Assembly: GCA_027297085.1 (NCBI GenBank)
Contig: JAPUIL010000064.1
Location: 1-5,612, forward strand
DNA length: 5,612 bases
Reading direction: 5' to 3'
From: Verrucomicrobiota bacterium
GTDB taxonomy: Bacteria > Verrucomicrobiota > Verrucomicrobiia > Opitutales > UBA2995
Notes under the pieces: generated by a model
The model's input: only the letters and a program-made list of their open reading frames with translations
Database searches by the model: none
Told to the model about the DNA's origin: nothing
Program-made: the position numbers and the translations under genes
Shown: in pieces, positions 1 to 5,349 of the stretch
Numbering within the stretch: position 1 is the first letter of the stretch
Layout of the letters: every line of letters begins with the position of its first letter

Positions 1-394
1 CTTCAGGCGTTGCCGAGTGTTGAGCCCAGTCTTTCCTATTCGTGGAAGATTCCACCCTATAGACTTCTCCCGGGATGCTGGTCCAATGAACCCGATACCC
101 TTAAAAATGTTATTCCCCGCCGCAAGCATCGGGGTATCTGAATTGGAAACAGCGCGCCAAAGGTTCACTTCCAACCAATCATTCTCCTTTCTTCGCAAAG
201 ACTCAGCAGACATCTTTGGCCAGGCCATGCTGTTCCTCGTAATTGTCCGGCATGCCATCCTCATCCGTATCCAGCTCTTCAATTAGCCTAATTCAAAGCC
301 CTCATCATCCGTCGCTTCCCTTTTTTTCAACCATGAGGCCGTCCGCCGCGTTGTCTCCGTCCACATAGACATCCAGTAAATCAAAATTGCAATG
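1..394 (-). pseudogene. Decayed remnant of an exported calcium-binding-repeat protein (thrombospondin type 3-like repeats plus 'YRVESSTN' C-terminal module), open at left edge
   Basis: Read on the minus strand, four coding fragments occur in the order expected for one protein but in different frames. Positions 394-305 encode LDVYVDGDNAADG and end at a TGA. Positions 292-206 encode ELDTDEDGMPDNYEEQHGL, a near-perfect Asp-rich calcium-binding repeat, and end at TGA 205-203. Positions 213 to about 135 encode SAESLRRKENDW and then NSDT, resembling a worn next repeat. Positions 100-1 encode WTSIPGEVYRVESSTN followed by RKDWAQ and continue off the window; stops lie just upstream in this frame at 103-101 and 112-110. 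Repeats followed by an 'SWxSxPGxxYRVESSTxxxxW' module are common in secreted Verrucomicrobia proteins (family knowledge). At least three frame changes imply a pseudogene. Sequencing errors could explain one shift but hardly all. No usable start or signal peptide is seen upstream of 394. Confidence 0.62.
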
Positions 395-465
395 TCAGTG
401 AATTACGGGAAATACCCTAGATCTAAGCAAGTGAATCCCCTAAATTTTTCATTACCCACTGAAAT

Positions 466-494
466 TTGGAAATCCGCGAGAAAGCGCATATGAA
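466..494 (+). promoter_or_regulatory. Putative sigma-70-type promoter for the nuclease-domain/Dus pair
   Basis: TTGGAA (466-471) and TATGAA (489-494) are separated by exactly 17 bases, and each matches its consensus hexamer at four of six positions. The predicted transcript would start near 501, downstream of the TTG at 497. This favours ATG 533 over TTG 497 as the start of the nuclease-domain gene. Nearly the same box pair, with a 16-base spacer, lies on the minus strand before the DUF1080 gene. It is a prediction by eye, with no direct evidence of activity. Confidence 0.38.
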
Positions 495-532
495 TCTTGC
501 CCACTCAGTCTCAGTCATCTTTAGTGCTGAAT

Positions 533-1003
533 ATGGAGAAGGCAGTTCTGCCAGTCACGATAAAGGGTCTGATTCCCACCAGCACGGGAGTGGCTGTTTT
601 TCTGGGCACCGAGGATAAAACTTTCGTCATTTACATCGATCCCTCGGTGGGGCAATCGCTGTCGTTGGCGATCAATGAAGTAAAACGAAGCCGGCCCCTT
701 ACCCACGATTTGATTTCCCATATCCTCCTGGGTCTAGAGGCCAAACTCGACCGAATCGTCATCAACGATGTGGACTCCGATAAATTTTTTGCCCGGCTGA
801 TCCTCAATATGGAAAATGAGCTCGGGAAAAAGATTATCGAGATCGATTCACGCCCGAGCGACTCACTCGTTCTGGCGGTTCAAAACAAGCGGCCGATTTA
901 CGTATCTAAAAAAGTTTTTGATTCGGTTGAAGACGTGACTGCTGTTTTCGAAGACATTAAAAACCGAAACGGAGACAGCGAAAATCCTAGGGAGGATATT
1001 TGA
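533..1003 (+). CDS. Bifunctional nuclease domain protein (BFN / DUF151)
   Basis: A 156-residue protein made almost entirely of one DUF151/BFN domain. Visible family hallmarks are an opening strand VTIKGLIPTSTGVAVFLG, the signature RPLTHDL (residues 54-60), a strand-turn-strand IVINDVDSDKFFARL, and DSRPSDSLVLAV (about 105-116) followed by PIYVSKKVFD. Members are small, probably cytosolic proteins; plant and some bacterial homologues are reported to have RNase and DNase activity, but the bacterial role is poorly known. The frame is open from TTG 497, after a TGA at 491-493. I prefer ATG 533 because the domain begins there and the likely transcript start lies downstream of the TTG. No convincing Shine-Dalgarno precedes ATG 533. 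The charged tail (NRNGDSENPREDI) is not part of the domain. The gene ends 19 bases before the Dus gene, so the two are probably co-transcribed. Confidence 0.9.
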   Translation: MEKAVLPVTIKGLIPTSTGVAVFLGTEDKTFVIYIDPSVGQSLSLAINEVKRSRPLTHDLISHILLGLEAKLDRIVINDVDSDKFFARLILNMENELGKKIIEIDSRPSDSLVLAVQNKRPIYVSKKVFDSVEDVTAVFEDIKNRNGDSENPREDI

Positions 1004-1026
1004 GTAATACTGCTTCCGACCCATGA
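991..1026 (+). promoter_or_regulatory. Strong Shine-Dalgarno followed by an 8-codon TTG mini-frame overlapping both neighbouring genes
   Basis: GGAGGA at 991-996 is the best ribosome-binding sequence in the window, yet it lies 27 bases from the Dus ATG at 1023, too far for normal use. It is four bases from a TTG at 1000, which overlaps the upstream stop as TTGA. That frame encodes MSNTASDP and ends at TGA 1024-1026, overlapping the Dus start as ATGA. This is the geometry of a translationally coupled mini-cistron. Alternatively, these codons were once the Dus N-terminus and a single-base shift separated them, or the arrangement is chance. Confidence 0.35.
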
Positions 1027-2093
1027 CTCGGCCACTTCCTGAACCGATCCTCCGGGGCCAGCCTTGCACCGCATTGGCTCCCATGCAGGACGTTACCACT
1101 TGGGAGTTTATGAAGGTCATTCAAGAGTATGGTTCCCCCGATTTTTATTTCACAGAGTATTTCCGGGTTCACGAAACATCCGTCCTGGAAAAACACATTC
1201 TATATTCCATCACTAACAATCCGACCGACCGGCCAGTCTTTGCACAATTGATTGGGGAGAACCTGGAATATATTCAGCGGACCGTTGAAGATCTAAAACC
1301 ACACCCTATTGCAGGCATAGATCTTAATCTCGGCTGCCCTGCTCCGAAAGTTTACAAAAAGAACGTGGGTGGTGGTCTACTGCGCGATCTGGATCAAGTT
1401 GATAGAATCCTTGGACTACTGCGCGAAATATCCCCACATCGGTTCACGGTAAAAGCGCGTATCGGATTTGAGGATACCGAACCCTTTGAGCGGTTGATTG
1501 AGCTTGTTAATAAGCACGAGGTCGATCTTCTAAGCCTGCATGGTCGCACAGTCAAAGAAATGTATTGGGCTGACGTGCACTATGACTATATCGCCCATGC
1601 CGTTTCCCAAGCCAACTGTCCAGTTTTGGCTAACGGGAATATCACCAGCTTTCAAAGAGGCGCTGAAGTATTAAAAGAAACGGGTTGCCATGGTCTCATG
1701 GTAGGTCGTTCCGCCATTCGTAATCCTTGGATATTCCGTCAAATGAGGGAGCACTTTGCCGGAGAACCTGTATTTCAACCAACTTTAAGCCATGTGTATG
1801 TTTACGCCCAATCTCTCAAGAAGGCTCTTCACAAACCCACGATGCCTGAACAGAACTGCGTAAATAAACTCAAGAAATTTTTTAACTTCATCGGTCTAAG
1901 CGTAGACCCTGAAGGACAATTCCTTTACGAGATTCGAAGAGTGCGAACGTTTGATGCAATGAATGACGTTTTGAAACGCCATTTGCTGGATAAGGGCGAT
2001 ACTCCATTTGCCAATGAGCCCTATCCCGGACTGGTTGCACGTCCCAATCGCGAAACACAGGTGAAACCCCTTTCCCAAGCACTTGTCACCTAA
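1023..2093 (+). CDS. tRNA-dihydrouridine synthase (Dus family, FMN-dependent)
   Basis: A 356-residue cytosolic flavoenzyme that reduces uridine to 5,6-dihydrouridine in tRNA using FMN and NAD(P)H. The TIM-barrel motifs appear in order: LAPMQDVT (18-25, FMN phosphate-side loop), TEYFRVH (44-50), FAQLIGE (73-79), DLNLGCPAPKV with the catalytic Cys at 105, the GGGLLRD turn, VKARIG (143-148), LHGRT (172-176), VLANGNI (201-207) and GLMVGRSAIRNPWIF (224-238, FMN phosphate binding). The C-terminal helical tRNA-recognition domain contains KLKKFFNFIGLS and EIRRVRTFDAMNDVL. Length is normal to slightly long. ATG 1023 is the only sensible start, because an in-frame TAA lies at 1005-1007 and the barrel begins within 20 residues. 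Family membership is secure. I do not assign a DusA/B/C-type subclass: the TEYFRVH region recalls DusC (TEFVRV), but the rest is generic. Confidence 0.96.
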   Translation: MTRPLPEPILRGQPCTALAPMQDVTTWEFMKVIQEYGSPDFYFTEYFRVHETSVLEKHILYSITNNPTDRPVFAQLIGENLEYIQRTVEDLKPHPIAGIDLNLGCPAPKVYKKNVGGGLLRDLDQVDRILGLLREISPHRFTVKARIGFEDTEPFERLIELVNKHEVDLLSLHGRTVKEMYWADVHYDYIAHAVSQANCPVLANGNITSFQRGAEVLKETGCHGLMVGRSAIRNPWIFRQMREHFAGEPVFQPTLSHVYVYAQSLKKALHKPTMPEQNCVNKLKKFFNFIGLSVDPEGQFLYEIRRVRTFDAMNDVLKRHLLDKGDTPFANEPYPGLVARPNRETQVKPLSQALVT

Positions 2094-2165
2094 AAACAGA
2101 GGTAATACCGTCTCTCTATACCACTTGTAACCCCGATCCTCCTCAAATCGTTCATATTATTGACC

Positions 2166-3026
2166 ATGAATTCGAATAACCAATCCCCTCATCGTATCCT
2201 ACAATTTGGTTTTGTTTTGTTGGCCATTTGTTTGATCTCAAGTGGCTCGCAGGCCACCCAGATACTGATTAAAGCCGAGGCCACACACCACTATACCAGA
2301 AGTCAGGCTAATAAGAACAAAAATGACCCGACATCCTACCACTTTGTAAAAGGCTTTTTTTCTGCGGGAAATATAAACGACAAAAGCCTGGTTAAAGTTG
2401 ATTTCATGGACATCGCACAGAACCTTGCTGTCCACCTGACCAAGCAAAATTACATTCCCAGCAAAGACACGGAAAACAACGATGTGATGGTGGTTGTAAA
2501 CTGGGGGATTACTGCGGTTGAGGATGACCTTATGGATATCTGGAGTATCAACTCCCAGGAGGAATACGAAGAAATATATGGCTTAGTAGGTGAGGCTGTG
2601 GGCGAACAGGCAGACGAGTTACGCGAGTTATTCGGTCCGACTCCAATCGCAGCCTGGGGAGAAGCTGACCGACGAAAAAACTCAAACATGCTTGGTTTTT
2701 CCGAGTCCCTGGACAACTCAAACGTCATGACTCAGGACAAGTATGAACTGGAGTCCGCCCTTAACCGCGAACGGTACTTTCTCGTTGTCATGGCCTATGA
2801 CTACCAGAAATACATAAAGGAAAAAGAAATGGATCTTCTATGGATCACAAGATTCAGCATGAAGGCAACAGGCACCACCTTTGATTCAGCTTACCAGGAG
2901 CTCACCTTTGCAGCAAGTGACTACTTCGGCAAAAACATGAAGGGTCTTTCCAAAAAACGCACCGACGACAAAAGTAAAGTTGAGATTGGCGACATAGAAG
3001 TTTTAGAAACGGTGGAAGATCAATAA
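2166..3026 (+). CDS. Exported protein of unknown function
   Basis: I do not recognise this family. From ATG 2166 the product is 286 residues; an in-frame TTG at 2160 would add two. The N-terminus has a basic stretch (SPHR), a hydrophobic core (FGFVLLAICLISSG) and a plausible signal-peptidase I site after SQA, so export is likely. The Cys in the core is not followed by a convincing lipobox. The mature part starts with a strand-rich segment, then DIAQNLAVHLTKQNY with VMVVVNWG, which suggests an alpha-beta unit. An acidic helix-prone middle follows (SQEEYEEIYGLVGEAVGEQADEL). Near the end, RYFLVVMAYDYQKYIKEK, LLWITRFSMKA and AASDYFGKNMKGL look like conserved blocks. The C-terminus is charged and probably disordered. 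No catalytic motif is evident. It follows Dus by 72 bases and precedes the rhomboid gene by 45 bases, with no clear ribosome-binding site. Confidence 0.85.
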   Translation: MNSNNQSPHRILQFGFVLLAICLISSGSQATQILIKAEATHHYTRSQANKNKNDPTSYHFVKGFFSAGNINDKSLVKVDFMDIAQNLAVHLTKQNYIPSKDTENNDVMVVVNWGITAVEDDLMDIWSINSQEEYEEIYGLVGEAVGEQADELRELFGPTPIAAWGEADRRKNSNMLGFSESLDNSNVMTQDKYELESALNRERYFLVVMAYDYQKYIKEKEMDLLWITRFSMKATGTTFDSAYQELTFAASDYFGKNMKGLSKKRTDDKSKVEIGDIEVLETVEDQ

Positions 3027-3071
3027 TCCCAAACATTTGAGCAATCTTCGGCCAAAATCATCTCCTAACTT

Positions 3072-3734
3072 ATGCAAGAACCTACTGCGCTCGTAACGTT
3101 TATCATAATAATTGCATCTGGAATTATAACTTTCCAGGGATTCAAAAGTCCTGCCCTATTTAATCGTTTGCTCTTCGACAATCGCGCGATCCAGCAAAAC
3201 AAGGAGTATTTCAGGTTGATCACATCCGGATTCCTGCATGCCGATTGGATGCACTTTGCATTTAATATGTTTAGCCTGTATTCATTCGGCAAGTACCTGG
3301 AATTAATTTATTCACCAGTTAACCTCCTGATCATTTACTTCGCTTCAATCGTGGGAGGAAATCTCCTGTCCCTGGTGATATACCGAAATAGTCTTTATCG
3401 AGCCATCGGTGCATCAGGCGGAGTATGCGGCGTTATTTATGCATCCATCTTCCTCCTGCCGGGTGGAAGTATCTACATATTGCCCATTCCCTTTGCCATT
3501 CCCTCCTGGGTGTACGCAATTTTATTTCTGCTGATCTCTTTCTATGGCCTGCGGTCAGCACGCGGAAATATCGGACACGTAGCTCATCTGGGAGGCGCTC
3601 TGATCGGCCTCGCCGTTACCTTCCTGCTCTTTCCAAAAGCTCTGTTCGCTCAACCTGAGCTACTCGCTCTTATACTGGCAATATCCGGAGGTATTTTCAT
3701 AATCACTCTATGGAAAAAACCTCAGGCTAAGTAA
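3072..3734 (+). CDS. Rhomboid-family intramembrane serine protease
   Basis: A 220-residue polytopic inner-membrane protein that should cleave transmembrane segments of client proteins. The diagnostic features are present: HADWMHFAFNM (56-66), with His61 and Asn65 matching the HxxxN oxyanion-side motif of GlpG; GASGGVCG (113-120), with nucleophile Ser115; and HVAHLGGALIG (169-179), with general-base His172. Hydrophobic segments lie near 5-22, 57-77, 84-103, 111-130, 137-158, 170-187 and 197-213. That fits the six-helix core, perhaps with one extra C-terminal helix. There is no soluble N-terminal domain like that of GlpG. Both catalytic residues are intact, so activity is likely; the substrate is unknown. 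Start ATG 3072 has no evident Shine-Dalgarno. The TAA stop (3732-3734) directly touches the stop of the convergent DUF1080 gene. Confidence 0.95.
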   Translation: MQEPTALVTFIIIIASGIITFQGFKSPALFNRLLFDNRAIQQNKEYFRLITSGFLHADWMHFAFNMFSLYSFGKYLELIYSPVNLLIIYFASIVGGNLLSLVIYRNSLYRAIGASGGVCGVIYASIFLLPGGSIYILPIPFAIPSWVYAILFLLISFYGLRSARGNIGHVAHLGGALIGLAVTFLLFPKALFAQPELLALILAISGGIFIITLWKKPQAK

Positions 3735-4457
3735 TCAATCGAGCGGCTTGATCTTAATATCCCGGTAGTGAACCTCACTATCAGGATCGTGTGCCTGAAG
3801 TGCGACGGTTCCGCTTCCCAAGACACGGCCCTTCATGTTAACGGGTCCTTTCCATCCAGCGGGCTGAGTCCATTTGACGGTGGTCTCGCCATTTATTTTT
3901 AGAGTAACCGTGTCGTCTACCACAATGATGTGGTAATCGAACCATTCGCCATCTTTTGAAGGAGCCTCTGATTGCCAGATCTGTGAACCCGCCTTATCGA
4001 CGCGCACGATAAAAGGTGGTTCCGGTTTCATGGCTACATAGATATTGGCCACGGCATATAAACTCCCGGTCTTCTTCGGGTCTTTGTGGGAGGTATTAAC
4101 TTGGGCTTCAAAACCTTGCTCGGGCCAACCAGAGTCTTGGTATTTTGTGTGAAAATATACTCCTGAGTTCGAGTTTGGCGTTGTCTTGACCTGCAGCTTC
4201 AGCTCGAAGTTTTTGAAATCGGCACCTTCAACCGGTCCAGAATAAAACAAATGAGAACGCCCTCCCTTTAGAATAAGAACACCATCCTTAACCGTGTAGG
4301 AATCGGGATTCTCCTTACTGATTGTCCAACCTTTAAGCGATTTTCCGTCAAAAATAGTCTGCCACCCTTCCTCGGACTTATGGTGTTTTCCAAAGACTAT
4401 CGAACCGCCGATTAGGTTAACTATTAATAGAGATATTAAGGTAGATTTACTGATCAT
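3735..4457 (-). CDS. Secreted 3-keto-disaccharide hydrolase domain protein (DUF1080)
   Basis: A 240-residue protein with an N-terminal signal peptide (basic MISK, hydrophobic core about 6-22, cleavage probably near FGK). One DUF1080 concanavalin-like beta-sandwich follows. Hallmarks are WQTIFDGKSLKGW (32-44), FELKLQVKTTPNSNSGVYF (84-102), GFEAQVN (115-121), TGSLYAV (130-136), EWFDYHIIVVDDTVTLKING (171-190) and GTVALQAHDPDSEVHYRDI (216-234). Some members hydrolyse 3-keto-glycosides made by cognate oxidoreductases, and others are only predicted to bind or process glycans. The family is greatly expanded in Verrucomicrobiota, Planctomycetota and Bacteroidota. No partner oxidoreductase gene lies in the window. 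Length suits a single-domain member, with no extra carbohydrate-binding domain. A possible minus-strand promoter sits immediately upstream, and the transcript may be almost leaderless. Confidence 0.93.
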   Translation of the reverse strand: MISKSTLISLLIVNLIGGSIVFGKHHKSEEGWQTIFDGKSLKGWTISKENPDSYTVKDGVLILKGGRSHLFYSGPVEGADFKNFELKLQVKTTPNSNSGVYFHTKYQDSGWPEQGFEAQVNTSHKDPKKTGSLYAVANIYVAMKPEPPFIVRVDKAGSQIWQSEAPSKDGEWFDYHIIVVDDTVTLKINGETTVKWTQPAGWKGPVNMKGRVLGSGTVALQAHDPDSEVHYRDIKIKPLD

Positions 4458-4465
4458 AGTGAAGA

Positions 4466-4493
4466 TTCATAGAGATTCATTCTGTTTTTCCAA
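4466..4493 (-). promoter_or_regulatory. Putative promoter of the DUF1080 gene
   Basis: On the minus strand, TTGGAA (4493-4488) and TATGAA (4471-4466) lie 16 bases apart. The hexamers are identical to those proposed upstream of the nuclease-domain gene. Transcription would begin close to 4459, only a few bases before ATG 4457, which implies a leaderless or very short leader mRNA. The -35 box lies inside a small inverted repeat, CTGTT-N5-AACAG (4482-4496). The -10 box overlaps one of two AGATTCAT copies (4463-4470 and 4473-4480), spaced one helical turn apart. This would suit a regulator, but it is unproven. Confidence 0.33.
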
Positions 4494-4573
4494 CAGCAAA
4501 AATAATTGTCATTGGCTGAACGCTTTTCGAGACCAAAAATTGACAGAAGAATGGCACTAGCCAACAGTAAAAA
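4490..4573 (+). repeat. Direct repeat CCAACAGYAAAAA flanking the divergent promoter region
   Basis: CCAACAGCAAAAA (4490-4502) and CCAACAGTAAAAA (4561-4573) match at 12 of 13 positions and start 71 bases apart. The second copy ends two bases before the cupin ATG, where a Shine-Dalgarno would normally lie. A 6-bp inverted pair, TTGGCT (4512-4517) and AGCCAA (4559-4564), overlaps the second copy. The pairing could represent operator sites shared by the two divergent genes or local duplication; the A-tract makes part of the match cheap. Confidence 0.4.
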
Positions 4574-4575
4574 CG

Positions 4576-5139
4576 ATGAGTTTACGCGATCCTATACAGC
4601 ACAGTGGGGCTAATGAACGGCTGGAAGAATTGATTTCGATCCTCCAACTTTCTCACTTGGACCACGAATCGGGTCTTTTTGTAGTCGAATCAATATCAGA
4701 AATTCTCATTGAAGCTCCAGACGGTAAATCTCCGGCCAGCAATTGCATTTACTACGCACTCACAAAAGATCATCCACAGAACCATCTTCACTGGTTGATG
4801 CCCGATGATTACCAGATTCTCATCGAAGGTGGACCCGCCGACTATTATGTTTTTCACCCTGAAGGTAAGGTTGAAAATTTTACCATGGGCAGAGACCTCG
4901 CAAACGGTCATAAGATGATTGTAGCTACGCCAGGCAATTGCCGAAAGGCCATAAGACTTCACTCGGAAGCTGATTACCTTCTGGTTGGCTCGGTGGTCAC
5001 GCCAGCCTGGAATCCAGATCGTATAACCTTCGGAGCCGGCCAAGACTTTATCAGAAGGTACGCAGGAAAAGCTGGCTGGGCTACACCTGATTTTCTAAAA
5101 GAATTGATCGGACCCAATTTCAAGGAGAAATCAAACTAG
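4576..5139 (+). CDS. Cupin-fold protein, DUF985-like
   Basis: A 187-residue soluble protein without signal peptide, matching the DUF985 (Cupin_5, RmlC-like) layout from end to end. LEELISILQLSHLDHESGLFV (16-36) corresponds to the usual opening 'LxxHPEGGxF'. ASNCIYYALT follows, then HLHWLMPDDYQILIEGGPAD (70-89) for the usual 'HRxxxDExWxxxxG' block. FHPEGKVENFTMGRDLANGHK, then IVATPGNCRKAIRL and LLVGSVVTPAWNP complete the barrel. The C-terminal tail contains AGKAGWATPDFLKELIG. Several charged positions usual in the family are changed here: HPEGG to DHESG, HR to HW, DE to DD. The ligand or metal site may therefore differ. The biochemical role of DUF985 is not established, so I assign none. It is divergent from DUF1080, and no Shine-Dalgarno precedes ATG 4576. 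Confidence 0.78.
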   Translation: MSLRDPIQHSGANERLEELISILQLSHLDHESGLFVVESISEILIEAPDGKSPASNCIYYALTKDHPQNHLHWLMPDDYQILIEGGPADYYVFHPEGKVENFTMGRDLANGHKMIVATPGNCRKAIRLHSEADYLLVGSVVTPAWNPDRITFGAGQDFIRRYAGKAGWATPDFLKELIGPNFKEKSN

Positions 5140-5199
5140 TGGGCTTTCAAAAAAGTTATTTCCGGTTCTTTCCGGGACGGAACAGGGTTACACGCAAGC

Positions 5200-5225
5200 G
5201 GCGGAGCGAGACGCTCCTGCCCTAC
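5200..5225 (-). repeat. REP-like hairpin, left arm
   Basis: Read on the minus strand from 5225: the GTAG foot, a GGC clamp, one unpaired A (5218), the stem GGAGCG, loop TCT, the stem CGCTCC and the closing GCC. That gives nine base pairs with a single bulge. GTAG at the 5' foot of a bulged hairpin is the signature recognised by REP-associated tyrosine transposases in enterobacteria (established knowledge). That it serves the same purpose here is inference. Confidence 0.72.
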
Positions 5226-5247
5226 CATCAACGAATAGCCGAAGGCG

Positions 5248-5274
5248 GTAGGGCAATTGCGTCCCCGCAATGCC
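5248..5274 (+). repeat. REP-like hairpin, right arm
   Basis: Read on the plus strand: the GTAG foot (5248-5251), a GGC clamp, one unpaired A (5255), the stem ATTGCG, loop TCCC, the stem CGCAAT and the closing GCC. The architecture equals that of the left arm. The three outer pairs of the 6-bp stem are different bases yet remain paired. Confidence 0.72.
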
Positions 5275-5349
5275 GTCGCTGAAATGGACAAGGCCAACCC
5301 TGTGATTTGTGAAAAAACTAATTGGATGCTACACTAGAAGATCTTTCGC

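Larger units (their letters stand above)
5182..5303. repeat. Inverted REP doublet (REPIN/BIME-like element) in a convergent intergenic region
   Basis: Two structurally equivalent hairpins (5200-5225 and 5248-5274) lie in inverted orientation around a 22-base spacer. The inner sides also pair with each other: TGCCCTACC (5218-5226) and GGTAGGGCA (5247-5255) form a 9-bp stem. The element can therefore fold either as two arms or as one long hairpin. An outer 8-bp inverted repeat, ACAGGGTT (5182-5189) and AACCCTGT (5296-5303), may mark its limits, although the flanks are asymmetric. Placement between two convergent stop codons is typical of REP elements. It may also limit read-through from both sides, but there is no T-tract for an intrinsic terminator. 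Confidence 0.75.

Noticed and set aside
17..286. Plus-strand open frame of 89 codons
   Set aside because: It lies antisense to the repeat-protein remnant, has no family resemblance and no ribosome-binding site; the minus-strand motifs explain the region better.
497..532. TTG 497 as start of the nuclease-domain gene
   Set aside because: The added residues are not part of the BFN domain, and the proposed promoter would place the transcript start downstream of it. It remains possible.
2094..2165. Terminator or promoter between Dus and the exported protein
   Set aside because: Only a 9-base odd palindrome GGTAATACC (2101-2109) and a TATTAT without a spaced -35 are visible, which is too weak to annotate.
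3425..3658. Second plus-strand frame inside the rhomboid gene
   Set aside because: It is a shadow of the rhomboid coding sequence; the catalytic motifs of the latter span it.
4696..5043. Minus-strand 115-codon frame opposite the cupin gene
   Set aside because: It shows no recognisable motifs, and the plus strand encodes a full cupin-like protein.
5159..5175. Tandem TTTCCGG copies 10 bases apart beside the REP doublet
   Set aside because: They are short and only twofold; expected by chance and with no clear relation to either gene.
5200..5274. CRISPR array or plain intrinsic terminator
   Set aside because: There are only two inverted hairpins and no direct repeat-spacer series; neither hairpin is followed by a T-tract.
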